64,000 bases of DNA from Brasilonema sp. CT11. GTDB lineage: Bacteria; Cyanobacteriota; Cyanobacteriia; Cyanobacteriales; Nostocaceae. Position numbers and translations under genes: made by a program. The stretch lies in the NCBI RefSeq assembly GCF_017982655.1, contig NZ_JABXYX010000011.1, positions 1 through 64,000 on the forward strand, read 5' to 3'. The notes beneath the pieces are model-generated. The model was not told where the DNA came from, made no database searches, and saw only the letters and a list, made by a program, of their open reading frames with translations. Below, one piece after another: positions 39,004-48,011 of this stretch (positions are counted from its first letter, which is position 1; every line of letters starts with the position of its first letter).

Positions 39004-39240
39004 CTAAAGGTTTTTAGCTGTTTTATCCGGTTCATCCAGAAACTTCAGTTCGCAATTCATGACTACACCGTTAGGAAGTTTCACCCCCACAGTGTCAAGT
39101 CTGGATGGGTACAAATCGACGATGAGCATTAAACCTAGAGCTTTATGCTGTACAGGCTTGTTGGCAATGTAATACTTGGTAGCAGCTTGAATATCCACGT
39201 GTCTTACTCCGATCTTACTTGTATTTTGCAGTTGCATCAC
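39004..39240 (-). CDS. Small hypothetical protein, uncertain
   Basis: 78 residues (MMQLQNTSKIGVRHVDIQAA... ending DEPDKTAKNL), soluble, no known motif. It has a Lys/Val pattern like a beta-rich domain (VGVKLPNGVVMNCELKFL). It sits in the decayed region 38.8-41.2 kb, so it may be a gene fragment. Confidence 0.35.
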   Translation of the reverse strand: MMQLQNTSKIGVRHVDIQAATKYYIANKPVQHKALGLMLIVDLYPSRLDTVGVKLPNGVVMNCELKFLDEPDKTAKNL

Positions 39241-39353
39241 AGCGCTGTATTACGCTGCAAATCCGAATCCTTTCGGCTTATTCAGTTTAATAATTGCCTC
39301 GTGATGTCCGAATAAACCTTTTTCACCTATGTTATCTATCTCTTTAAACTAAT

Positions 39354-40370
39354 TCATCCACTCCCTACTGTGCATTGTAGGGCTTTGAGACTGTTTGCTG
39401 GTCTAGAGTGAGTGACATTTGTTCTTGATAATTCAGTCGTAGTGTACTCGTAGGCAACAGTTGCAATTATCTGGTCATTGCTATACAGTTCAATTTGACA
39501 GCAGTCTGCCTGTAGTACCTGTGCTAATTCCTGCATTGGTGCTTGCAACGCCGGAATTACATCTAGATTGTCACAGATTTGTTGCGTAATGCGCGGACTA
39601 CAGGCTCAAACTTAAGAAAGTATTGCAACTCGCTTGTTTGTTTTTGCGACTGCAATTGTTGTTGAACTTTTAGACACTCTATCTGCTTATGTAATTCTGC
39701 CAGTTGAATAGCAATTCCTAATTGATCTGCCAGTTGCTGAAGTAAATCAATTTCTGTTTGTTGCCATTGACGCGGTTGATGACACTGCTGGGCGATTAGC
39801 AAGCCCCACAAATCTTGTGCTAGTAAAATTGGAACTATCAACTCCGCTCTGACTTGCATAGAAGCAAGTCAGTCAATTTAACACGGAGCTAGCCCTGCTG
39901 CAAGAATATTCTCCACCGCGTGAATATAACCCTGCTTGTAGGCCTTGATGTATTTCCCTGTAAAACAGGGGTCTTTGATGATGGTTCCTAAAAGTGGACA
40001 ACTTACAACAGTTGATTATACAACGATAACACCACTCCCATCTGGCTCAAAGCGGTTGAGAATGACGCGATAGCGTCCTTTGAGTGCGCCCCCTATGCCT
40101 AACGGCACGCTTGGGCATAGGGGCTAGCGCTGCAGCAAAGCAGCAGATCGCACACTAAAAACTGCCGAAGTTCCGTTACTGTCTGATTGAGAATTGTCTC
40201 TAAATCTAGAGATTGACGAATACGTTGGGCGGTTGCTCCCGCGCTGCTTGATGATGTTGCAACCCTTGTTTTGGTTGCTTGTCTTCAATAATATTGATAC
40301 TAGTACCAATCTCATCTGTATTTGTGGGTAGCTCAAAAAAAAGACGGTGATTCTGTTAGTTCTGCAGTTG
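39354..40370 (-). pseudogene. Decayed multi-GAF sensor protein
   Basis: Read on the minus strand, successive fragments in shifting frames give a phytochrome/kinase-type GAF. They are: QRIRQSLDLETILNQTVTEL (about 40150-40230), RYRVILNRFEPDGSGVIVV (about 40010-40075), then IKDPCFTGKYIKAYKQG with an in-frame stop where a His or Tyr is expected after LAPC, then the open part 39563-39859 (LIVPILLAQDLWGLLIAQQC, WQQTEIDLLQQLADQLGIAI). The start of a second GAF is at 39354-39548. A palindromic repeat (40090-40123) interrupts it. Frameshifts and stops show it is dead. The upstream limit is uncertain. Confidence 0.75.
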
Positions 40371-40417
40371 ATTGCGATGGGATGCGTACTCATATCGTGA
40401 TCACCCGCAACGCCAGC

Positions 40418-40690
40418 TTATGAAACAAATGTACCTAACATCACCCCTAAAATTGCGATTATTGGCAAGGAATAGCGGAATATGTACTCACCTTGAGTGG
40501 AGTCGTTATTCATATAATCAATTAGGCACTTGTACCACAGACAAAGCGTCAACGCCAAAATGAAGAAAACAAACACAAACTTGTACAAAGGTGAAGCAAT
40601 GAGTAATGCAGTACTATACCCAAATAGCTGACTAGCATTGTACAAACCTGTTGTTACACAAACTCTACGTATAAATTGATCTGATGTCAT
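40418..40690 (-). CDS. Small membrane protein, uncertain
   Basis: 90 residues with two hydrophobic segments (about 35-53, YKFVFVFFILALTLCLWY, and 73-90, YSLPIIAILGVMLGTFVS), ending right after the second. Not recognised. The helical pattern suggests a real protein, but it lies among pseudogenes and lacks a clear ribosome-binding site. Confidence 0.4.
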   Translation of the reverse strand: MTSDQFIRRVCVTTGLYNASQLFGYSTALLIASPLYKFVFVFFILALTLCLWYKCLIDYMNNDSTQGEYIFRYSLPIIAILGVMLGTFVS

Positions 40691-40881
40691 ATTTTGATAT
40701 ATCCGGAAGTAAGCCGGTCTTTTCGTTATATTTGTTATTAGCTTGTTTTTCGCTCGCTTTTTTAATTATTGTCTGGAATAATTGCATGTAAATACCAGGG
40801 GTAATTTATACCATTTTTAAAAGTCAGTGATCTGAATCCTCTCGCTAAGTACAACGGTAACTAATTAAAATTCCCAACTTC

Positions 40882-41159
40882 TTAGCTCAAAGCTGTCCGA
40901 AGTTCGCGACGACGAGCTTGTTTTTCTTTTTCTTGGCGATCGCGCAACTCTACACAACCGTTGACATACAGCAGAATTCAGGAATAAGAAGTAAAAAGGT
41001 CTTTATGTCTAGCTTTTAGACCTCGATATTACACCTCACTTACCTGCAATGTGCTGTAATCTGCCTCAAGTTGGTTCAAAAATCTGGATTGTTTGGATAA
41101 TGCAAACGCATCTTCTGATTTTTGCTGCTTATCCTACTCGATTGCTGCCTGACGAATCC
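40882..41159 (-). pseudogene. Remnant of an unidentified coiled-coil gene
   Basis: On the minus strand SWIRQAAIE, stop, DKQQKSEDAFALSKQSRFLN, QLEADYSTLQ, then after stops and frame changes ELRDRQEKEKQARRRELRTALS and a stop at 40882. The charged text looks like real protein, but stops break it. An AGGACTTACGCA MITE end at 41160 marks its upstream edge. Confidence 0.35.
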
Positions 41160-41306
41160 AGGACTTACGCAACTGGCACAACGTGAGCGCTATATTTATT
41201 ACATAAATATTAATCTGCACAGTAAGCAGCGAAGCTATCGCTGTGTTAAATAACCTGAGAAACAACGCACCAGAAATTTATGCTCGTTTGGCGATATAGT
41301 TAGGCA

Positions 41307-44261
41307 ATGGCGATAAGTAGCGACATCATCCAAAAATTATTGCGTCTGCTTAGACCGCTTATGCAAAGCGAAAGCGAGCGTAAAGGATATCTAATGCGAT
41401 CTGCGCTTTGCGCAGCAGCGAAGCTATCGCTAGGCATGGATACACCTGTATTAAATCGCTTGTTGTTCAATCAACCTGTGGATAATTTCATCACAGATAT
41501 GTTGAGGGAACTGGTAGCTTTAAGCGAAACGACTGCTAGTAAACCTGCACTTTGTGCGTTGTTGGAAGTGATTCGTGAAGATGTAGGGACAGACGTAAAG
41601 CTAAGCATAGATGAACTGCTGCAACGAATTCGAGAAGAACTTCAGCGATCGCCTAAATCCTCCGTAGTATCGCCTCTATATCCTCGTCCTGAATTCCAGA
41701 CATATCTAGAAAATATCGCCCAGAAGTATCAGCAATGGTCGAATATGTATACTTTGACCGATGCCGAGGGTAAAATATTTGACGTCGTTTTGATGGTGCA
41801 AACACGGCAACCTAAACAACGAGAAGGAATGCCAGGTGAAGGAAGACAGGAAAAAGTTGAGCGGTTGCCCGTGTTGGAGGCTACCCGTAAATATGCTGAA
41901 GAGGACAAACATGTTTTACTGGTAGGGAAACCTGGTTTGGGAAAGTCCACAGCTTTACAACGGTTGCTGTGGGAAGAAGCACAAGCAGCAATTCAGGGAG
42001 AAAAGGTAAAAATTCCGGTTTTGGTAGAACTCCGCAAGTGGGATACTTCTGTAGAAACTTTAATTTACAAGTTTTTGCGAAAGCACAAGCAGCGCGTTGA
42101 TATTAATAAAATTGAAGACTTACTAATTGACGAGGAATTATTGCTGTTGATGGATGGGTTGAACGAATTACCCTCCGATGAAGCACGCACCAAAGTCGCT
42201 CAATTCCGTCAAGATTACCCGGAAACACTAATGATTTTTACCACGCGGGATTTAGGTGTGGGGGGAAGTTTAGGAATTGACAAGCAACTGGAAATGCAAC
42301 CCCTGACAGAAGCACAGATGCGAGAGTTTGTGCTTGTCTATCTCCCAGAACAGGGTGAGCAAATGTTGCAGCAGTTGGGAAATAGACTGCGCGAGTTGGG
42401 AGAAACTCCGTTGATATTGAAGATGCTGTGCGATGTATTTTTTCAAAAACGGGAAATTCCCAAAAGTCGGGGAGATTTATTTCGTCAGTTTGACAGTACA
42501 GTTAACAAGCTCAAAGAAGAAAAAGAAACTGTTCCGGTTGCGGAAGGATTGCGACTCTGGAAAAAGGATTTATTGCAGCATCTAGCATTTGTGATGATGC
42601 AACCCGAAAATCCCCAAGCCAACCCTACAAATTTTCGACTATTAATTTCTCGCAGTCAAGCGGAAACAATTTTAGAGGATTTTCTCAAAGGTAGGGTAGA
42701 GTATGCCACGCAAAAAGCCAAGGATTGGTTAGAGGGTTTGCTGAAATATTGCTTGCTGGAGAGTAAAGCTTCCGAATCCGAGCAAGTTTTGATTCAATTT
42801 CACCATCAGCTTTTTCAAGAATATTATGCGGCGGAATATTTGCTGCGGTTGTTACCTAACTTGAGCGATGCGAAGTTAAAGCGCGATTATTTGAATTATC
42901 TTAAGTGGACGGAAAGTATAGCGATCGCATTAGCTTTGGTGGAGGATGAAGCTTTAGCTGTGCGGGTGGTGCGGTTAGCGTTGGATGTGGATTTGATGTT
43001 AGGTGCGCGGTTAGCGGGGGAGGTTAAGGAGGAGTTTCAGGAGAAGACAGTAGGGTTGGTTTTGAGGTTGGAGGTTAGGGAGTTAGTAAAGATTAAGCTT
43101 TTGGGTATTACTCGTTCTGAATTTGCTTTTGTATATTTAGAACGTAGACTGTATGAGCAAAGTTCATCTATTCCTTCCGGTATTATCTTTGAATTAATAA
43201 ATATCGGTGGCGTTAGAGCAATTAATGCTTTAATACAGGCTTTACAGCATAAAGACTATAAAGTTCGTAGTCTAGCCGCATGTCAATTAGGAAATATCCA
43301 CAATCAACAAGTAGTAGATGCTCTTATTTTTGCTTTACAAGATGAAGAATTTGAGGTTCGTCGCCAAGCCGTATGGGCATTGCAGAATTGCATCATGTGG
43401 ATTGGCGATCTTAGGGCAATAAATCCTCTCGTTTCTGCTTTACAAGATGAAGAATCTGAAATTCGTTCCTGTGCTGCTTATGCATTAGATGTATCGAAAG
43501 ACTACGTCAGCATCGATGAAGCAGTGCTTAATATGGTAGATATTTATTATGAAAATGAAGAACCGAATCGTGATTGGATTGATGAAGATGCAGAGCGTTA
43601 TTGTATAAATCAGGTAAACCAAGCAGCATGGCATATATCTTTGACTTATGATTGTACATTGGAGGCAGAAGGTTATGACGCTGCTGTAAACGCTATAATT
43701 AAATGCCTACAAAATCAAAGTTCATATATTCCTGAAGCTGCAATAGAAGAACTAGGAAAAATCTGCAACGACAGAGTAAAAGATAGAGCTATTGATGCTC
43801 TTATTCCTTTCTTAAAATCTAAAGAATTTAACAAACGAAGTAAAACCACAGATGTGTTAGGAAAAATAGGCAATGAACGGGCTATAGAAGCTCTAATATC
43901 TGCTTTGTTTGACGATGAATACTACATTCGTGGGAGAATTCATACAGCATTAGCGAATATTTCTACATTGAAAAACTTGCCCAAAATGTGGGAAATATGG
44001 TTAACTGATTTTCACAAAACAACTCAAAACTTGTCTCAGAGGCTTGAACTGTGGGTAACTGACATTCAGGACACAAGCCATATAATTTTAAAAATTCAAG
44101 AACGCTGCAAATTTTACAACCATGAAATTTTCCATTCACTCCCAATAGAAGAAACAAAATCAACACCTACTAGCTCTACAACTATAATTAATTCCGAAAT
44201 AGTACAAATTATAGAGACAAATGAAGGTGATGTCATCGGGAAAAAAACAACTGAAACCTAA
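41307..44261 (+). CDS. NACHT NTPase with effector-associated-like N-terminus and HEAT repeats
   Basis: 984 residues. N-terminus (1-115) resembles a cyanobacterial effector-associated domain: PVLNRLLFNQPVDNFITDMLRELVAL...KPALCALLEVIREDVG. NACHT domain (about 195-480): Walker A GKPGLGKSTALQRLL (from residue 207), Walker B LLLLMDGLNELPSD (about 278), sensor FTTRDLG. A helical region follows, then HEAT repeats (about 633-930: AINALIQALQHKDYKVRSLAACQLGNI and more). It ends with SEIVQIIETNEGDVIGKK. STAND proteins of this kind sense a ligand through the repeats and trigger an effector, often in phage defence or cell death; that role is inferred. A 38-bp repeat is inserted in frame in the N-terminal domain. 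Confidence 0.92.
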   Translation: MAISSDIIQKLLRLLRPLMQSESERKGYLMRSALCAAAKLSLGMDTPVLNRLLFNQPVDNFITDMLRELVALSETTASKPALCALLEVIREDVGTDVKLSIDELLQRIREELQRSPKSSVVSPLYPRPEFQTYLENIAQKYQQWSNMYTLTDAEGKIFDVVLMVQTRQPKQREGMPGEGRQEKVERLPVLEATRKYAEEDKHVLLVGKPGLGKSTALQRLLWEEAQAAIQGEKVKIPVLVELRKWDTSVETLIYKFLRKHKQRVDINKIEDLLIDEELLLLMDGLNELPSDEARTKVAQFRQDYPETLMIFTTRDLGVGGSLGIDKQLEMQPLTEAQMREFVLVYLPEQGEQMLQQLGNRLRELGETPLILKMLCDVFFQKREIPKSRGDLFRQFDSTVNKLKEEKETVPVAEGLRLWKKDLLQHLAFVMMQPENPQANPTNFRLLISRSQAETILEDFLKGRVEYATQKAKDWLEGLLKYCLLESKASESEQVLIQFHHQLFQEYYAAEYLLRLLPNLSDAKLKRDYLNYLKWTESIAIALALVEDEALAVRVVRLALDVDLMLGARLAGEVKEEFQEKTVGLVLRLEVRELVKIKLLGITRSEFAFVYLERRLYEQSSSIPSGIIFELINIGGVRAINALIQALQHKDYKVRSLAACQLGNIHNQQVVDALIFALQDEEFEVRRQAVWALQNCIMWIGDLRAINPLVSALQDEESEIRSCAAYALDVSKDYVSIDEAVLNMVDIYYENEEPNRDWIDEDAERYCINQVNQAAWHISLTYDCTLEAEGYDAAVNAIIKCLQNQSSYIPEAAIEELGKICNDRVKDRAIDALIPFLKSKEFNKRSKTTDVLGKIGNERAIEALISALFDDEYYIRGRIHTALANISTLKNLPKMWEIWLTDFHKTTQNLSQRLELWVTDIQDTSHIILKIQERCKFYNHEIFHSLPIEETKSTPTSSTTIINSEIVQIIETNEGDVIGKKTTET
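41394..41431. repeat. Palindromic repeat inside the NACHT gene
   Basis: TGCGATCTGCGCTTTGCGCAG followed by GCAGCGAAGCTATCGCT (41415-41431). The same 17-mer is upstream of the gene at 41226-41242, and 16 bases of it occur inverted at 61777-61792 in the ParA-like gene. It encodes roughly residues 31-42 (RSALCAAAKLSL). Confidence 0.8.
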
Positions 44262-44282
44262 CCAATCTAAATCTGTGTTGCT

Positions 44283-44424
44283 ATATAGCGGTTCTCGTTT
44301 GCATGAAGTACATTTTTCAACCTCACCCCCAACCCCTCTCCTTGGTAAGGAGAGGGGAGCGTTTGCGTCAGCAAATGCGGGGTGAGGTGACGACTGTATT
44401 GCACCGAAGTGAGAACCGCTATAT
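44283..44424. mobile_element. MITE between the NACHT gene and its partner
   Basis: ATATAGCGGTTCTC (44283-44296) and GAGAACCGCTATAT (44411-44424) are perfect 14-bp inverted ends of a 142-bp element with internal CCTCACCCC/GGGGTGAGG and CCTCTCCTT/AAGGAGAGG hairpins. It fills the gap between the NACHT stop and the ribosome-binding site of the next gene. Confidence 0.8.
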
Positions 44425-44439
44425 TTCCAGAGGTAAAAA

Positions 44440-44796
44440 ATGTCAGAACAATCCAAAGCGTCTAAATACAACTTTGAAAAACCTGAAATAGTACAAATTA
44501 TCGAAGAGAATCAAGGTACTGTTATCGCTAAAAATGTTGCAGAGAAAACCCCAGCCGAAGCTGCAAAGGAAATTCAAGATTTATTAGCGCAGCTGCAAAC
44601 AAATTACCCGATAACAACAGAATACGAAAAACAAGTGTTTGTCAATAAATTTAATGACGAAGTGAAAACTAATTCCCGCGTTCGGGATGTCATTTTAGCT
44701 GGAGGAATTGAATTAATTAAAATCCTTTGTCCACCATTGGGTATCCCGATTGAAATGGGTAAAAGGTGGTTGGAAACTGCCCAGAAACAGAAGTAA
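44440..44796 (+). CDS. Small partner protein sharing a motif with the NACHT protein
   Basis: 118 residues; an AGAGG ribosome-binding site lies 7-11 bp before the ATG. Residues 15-33 (KPEIVQIIEENQGTVIAKN) match the NACHT C-terminus: EIVQIIE-x-N-x-G-x-VI-x-K in both. The rest (40-118) is helical: AAKEIQDLLAQLQTNYPITTEYEKQVF, VILAGGIELIKI, IEMGKRWLETA. The EIQxLLxQLxxxYPxxTxxEK pattern recurs in small cyanobacterial proteins near NACHT or pentapeptide genes (from memory). No enzyme motif. Possibly an adaptor or effector brought to the NACHT protein by the shared motif; this is inference. Confidence 0.8.
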   Translation: MSEQSKASKYNFEKPEIVQIIEENQGTVIAKNVAEKTPAEAAKEIQDLLAQLQTNYPITTEYEKQVFVNKFNDEVKTNSRVRDVILAGGIELIKILCPPLGIPIEMGKRWLETAQKQK

Positions 44797-44812
44797 CCAG
44801 CTTGCTGGTTAC
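44793..44812 (+). terminator. Hairpin overlapping the partner-gene stop
   Basis: GTAACCAGC (44793-44801) and GCTGGTTAC (44804-44812), 9-bp stem with 2-nt loop, overlapping TAA 44794-44796. No T-run follows. Confidence 0.45.
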
Positions 44813-44959
44813 AAATCCAGGCAGTTTTGACGGCTAATGGAAAAATATAGTTACAGTAGCCGAAAATTGATGCAAATTGATGCTCGTTTAGCGAACAGAG
44901 TAACTGATCGCATTAAGTAGCGGTACTATCGCTTGTTGCGCTACCTGAAAGTTGTGCAT

Positions 44960-46408
44960 TTAGGACTTGCCAGTAGCTACTGGCTCATCAACTTGCGCCT
45001 CTTCCTGCTGTGGCTGTTGCTGTTCTTCCTCAGGTGGTAAGCCATAAATCGACCGATACAGGTTCACATACTCCTTGGCAGATTGATACCAACTAAAGTC
45101 TTGACTCATTCCGCGTTGTTGTAGCTGTTCCCAATAATCCTTGTAACGGAAACCTTCCCATGCCCGTATCATACAGGTAAACAGATCCAGTGGTTCATAA
45201 CGGTCAAAGCAATAACCAGTACCTGCATGGTTCGTTGGATCATGGTGGAATACAGTATCAACTAATCCCCCAGTACGACGCACAATTGGCACTGAACCGT
45301 AACGCAAAGCCATCATTTGGCTAATACCGCAAGGTTCAAAACGACTTGGCATGAGGAAAGCATCGGTACCCGCATAGATGCGACGAGCCAAGGCATCGTT
45401 ATAAAGTAAGTAAGTTGCCATGCGTCCGGGGTAGCGGGATGCGAGTTGCCACATTTGGGTTTCGTAGTAGCGATCGCCCGTCCCCAACAAAACAAACTGT
45501 GCATCTGTGTACGCCAAAAAGCGATCCAAAATATTCAACGTCAAATCGATGCCTTTTTGTTCCACCAACCGTGTCACCATACCAATAAAAAAGGCATTGC
45601 TATTTACTTCTAACCCTACTTCTTCTTGCAAAGCAATTTTGTTTGCTTTGCGTTTCTCTAAAGTATCAGCACTAAAGGTTTGGGCTATGTACTTATCGGT
45701 GACTGGGTCAAAAACTTCTGTATCAATGCCATTGATAATACCGGACAACTTGCCACTGATGAAAGACAATAACCCTTCTAAAGTTTCACCATAATCGGCT
45801 GTCTGGATTTGCTCGGCATAAGTTGGGGAGACAGTATTCACCTTATCTGCGAACTGTACTGCAGCTGCCATTGTGTTGTGTCCTTGCATATACCAAGGAC
45901 ACCAAGTCGTTTTCTCTAAAAACCAACGCCACGGACCTTGATATGCCAGGTTGTGTATCGTAAAAACAGTGCTGATATCAGGAGATTGATGCATCCACAC
46001 AGGAATCATTCCTGTGTGCCAATCGTGACAGTTGACAATTTCCGGTTTCCAATAATTCCAACAAAACTCTGCTGCTCCGTTGGCGAAGAATGTGAACCGC
46101 CAATCTTCATCTTCTCCACCGTAAATTCGACGGGGCGAAAAAGCCGGATGTCCAAATAAGTACAAGGGAACATCAGTACCAGGTAGAACAGTTTCGTAAA
46201 CTGCAAAGCTTTGGAACATGGCAGATCCCCACCAAATTGGCTCGGTGGGAATTTCCATTTTGTCTGGTAGCATACCGTAGTAAGGCAAGAAGATTCGCAC
46301 ATCATGCCCCATCTCCCTCAATATTTTGGGGAGTGCTCCGACAACATCACCCATTCCACCAACTTTTGCAATGGGAGCTGCTTCTGCAGCCACAAATAAA
46401 ATCCGCAT
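44960..46408 (-). CDS. glgA: Glycogen synthase, ADP-glucose type
   Basis: 482 residues, GT5 family, transferring glucose from ADP-glucose to growing alpha-1,4-glucan. N-terminal [16 protein letters not shown] holds the ADP-glucose contact (KxGG). Also visible: [37 protein letters not shown], and the C-terminal donor site [34 protein letters not shown]. The Gln/Glu-rich last 25 residues are an extra tail. The region just upstream of the ATG is tandem-repeat DNA. Cyanobacteria often carry two glgA genes; which one this is I cannot tell. Confidence 0.95.
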   Translation of the reverse strand: MRILFVAAEAAPIAKVGGMGDVVGALPKILREMGHDVRIFLPYYGMLPDKMEIPTEPIWWGSAMFQSFAVYETVLPGTDVPLYLFGHPAFSPRRIYGGEDEDWRFTFFANGAAEFCWNYWKPEIVNCHDWHTGMIPVWMHQSPDISTVFTIHNLAYQGPWRWFLEKTTWCPWYMQGHNTMAAAVQFADKVNTVSPTYAEQIQTADYGETLEGLLSFISGKLSGIINGIDTEVFDPVTDKYIAQTFSADTLEKRKANKIALQEEVGLEVNSNAFFIGMVTRLVEQKGIDLTLNILDRFLAYTDAQFVLLGTGDRYYETQMWQLASRYPGRMATYLLYNDALARRIYAGTDAFLMPSRFEPCGISQMMALRYGSVPIVRRTGGLVDTVFHHDPTNHAGTGYCFDRYEPLDLFTCMIRAWEGFRYKDYWEQLQQRGMSQDFSWYQSAKEYVNLYRSIYGLPPEEEQQQPQQEEAQVDEPVATGKS

Positions 46409-46652
46409 GATAATGTGTGTTCCCTCGATTCTGCCTAGGTTCTAATTCCATGACTAATAGGCTAATGCCCCACACAGAGAGTGTTGATGCGCACTGCCCA
46501 CCCTACAATATAACCACATATACTGGTCACCTAAAAGTTCAACCAGTTATCAGTTATCAGTTATCAGTTATCAGTTACAACAGAAAATACGGATCTGTTT
46601 GTTTTGTTAAGTGTTAACTGTTAACTGTTCACTGACTTTGCTGTTCGCTGTT
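46409..46652. repeat. Heptamer tandem repeats between hemC and glgA
   Basis: CAGTTAT repeated four times (46544-46571) plus CAGTTAC, and GTTAACTGTTAACTG (46613-46627). Typical short tandem repeats of filamentous cyanobacteria; no gene. Confidence 0.85.
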
Positions 46653-47624
46653 TCAGGAACCCCGTTGAATCTCAGTGAAGATTTGATCCAAAATTTCTTG
46701 TGCTCCTTGTTGACGCAATAGCTGTGCGAGTTCTTGACCTAGCTGTTCAGCATTTTGAGCTTTTCCTGTGACTGTATCTTTGACGAATTTTTGACCATCT
46801 ACGCTTGCAACTATACCCGTTAGAGTTAAATTCTCTCCATTTATTTCAGTATTTACACCAATAGGAACTTGACAACCGCCCTCAAGTTCGCGTAAAAAAG
46901 CTCGCTCAGCAAGACAGCGATCGCGTGTTTGTGGATGTTCAATAGCTTTGAGGATCGAGAGCAATTCACTATCGTCTCCACGACATTCAATTCCCAAAGC
47001 ACCTTGCCCAACGGCGTGCAGAGAAATTTCTTTTGGTAGACTTTGATGGATGCGATCGCCCATTCCCAATCGCTCTAAACCCGCAACTGCCAAAATCAGC
47101 GCGTCATACTCACCTGCATCCAGTTTTGACATACGTGTGTTTAAATTTCCCCGCACATCTTTAAATTGCAGGTGAGGGAAATGATGCCGCAACTGTGCTA
47201 AGCGTCGTAGGGAAGACGTACCGATAACAGCACCCTCTGGCAGTGTATCAATTTGCTTATCTTTGTGTTTTTCATGCACAACTAAAGCGTCTGCTGGGTT
47301 TTCTCGTTCTGTAATTGCTGCCAGAACTAACCCTTCTGGTAAGCGAGTCGGCAAATCTTTAAGAGAGTGAACCGCAAAATCAATCTCCTGGTTCACCATT
47401 CCTACTTCAAGTTCTTTGGTAAATAATCCTTTATCGCCAATCTTAGCTAAAGCAACATCCAGGATCTTGTCACCCTGAGTGGACATGGTGTGGACGTCAA
47501 AAGAGATATCAGGAAAGCTTTTCTTGAGTTGTTCTTGTACCCAGTAAGTCTGAATAAGAGCCAGTTGGCTTTTGCGAGAACCAATGCGAATTGTGCGGGC
47601 GGAAGTGGAAACAACAGATGTCAT
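46653..47624 (-). CDS. hemC: Porphobilinogen deaminase (hydroxymethylbilane synthase)
   Basis: 323 residues from ATG 47624 ([23 protein letters not shown]); the frame extends to 47657 but the added 11 residues are not family-like. It polymerises four porphobilinogens into hydroxymethylbilane for heme, chlorophyll and bilins. Motifs: [49 protein letters not shown], and the dipyrromethane-cofactor cysteine in [14 protein letters not shown]. Confidence 0.96.
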   Translation of the reverse strand: MTSVVSTSARTIRIGSRKSQLALIQTYWVQEQLKKSFPDISFDVHTMSTQGDKILDVALAKIGDKGLFTKELEVGMVNQEIDFAVHSLKDLPTRLPEGLVLAAITERENPADALVVHEKHKDKQIDTLPEGAVIGTSSLRRLAQLRHHFPHLQFKDVRGNLNTRMSKLDAGEYDALILAVAGLERLGMGDRIHQSLPKEISLHAVGQGALGIECRGDDSELLSILKAIEHPQTRDRCLAERAFLRELEGGCQVPIGVNTEINGENLTLTGIVASVDGQKFVKDTVTGKAQNAEQLGQELAQLLRQQGAQEILDQIFTEIQRGS

Positions 47625-48011
47625 AAAGAAATATATCAAGCTGGGAGATAAATTCACTTTATCTAGACTACCGCAGTGGGTGACTTATCAGCTTTGTGCC
47701 TGATTTGAGTTTACGATTATTCTCAGTCGTCTTTACATAACTTTATTAAGTTATATGAAGTTATAAGAGATATCAGTTGTTCAAATTAAAATTTAAAATT
47801 TAAGTTCTTACTTTCTAAAGTTGTTTTACAATCATTACATAAAGCAGATATTTTTACGGAATATACAGTACTGAAACAGAAGTACAACTTATACTTTATA
47901 AAAAGTTTGAGCTATTGTATTGTGTCAAGGACGTTCTGGGGAATGGCTAGATTTCGAGAGATTTTGCAAAAGAACTTTAGAAAAATAAGCCCCTGAAATT
48001 AAAATTGACAG
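47625..48011. other. Divergent intergenic region
   Basis: 387 bp between hemC (minus) and a kinase gene (plus). AT-rich with TTATAAGAGATATC-like words. No repeat element or RNA recognised. Confidence 0.35.
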
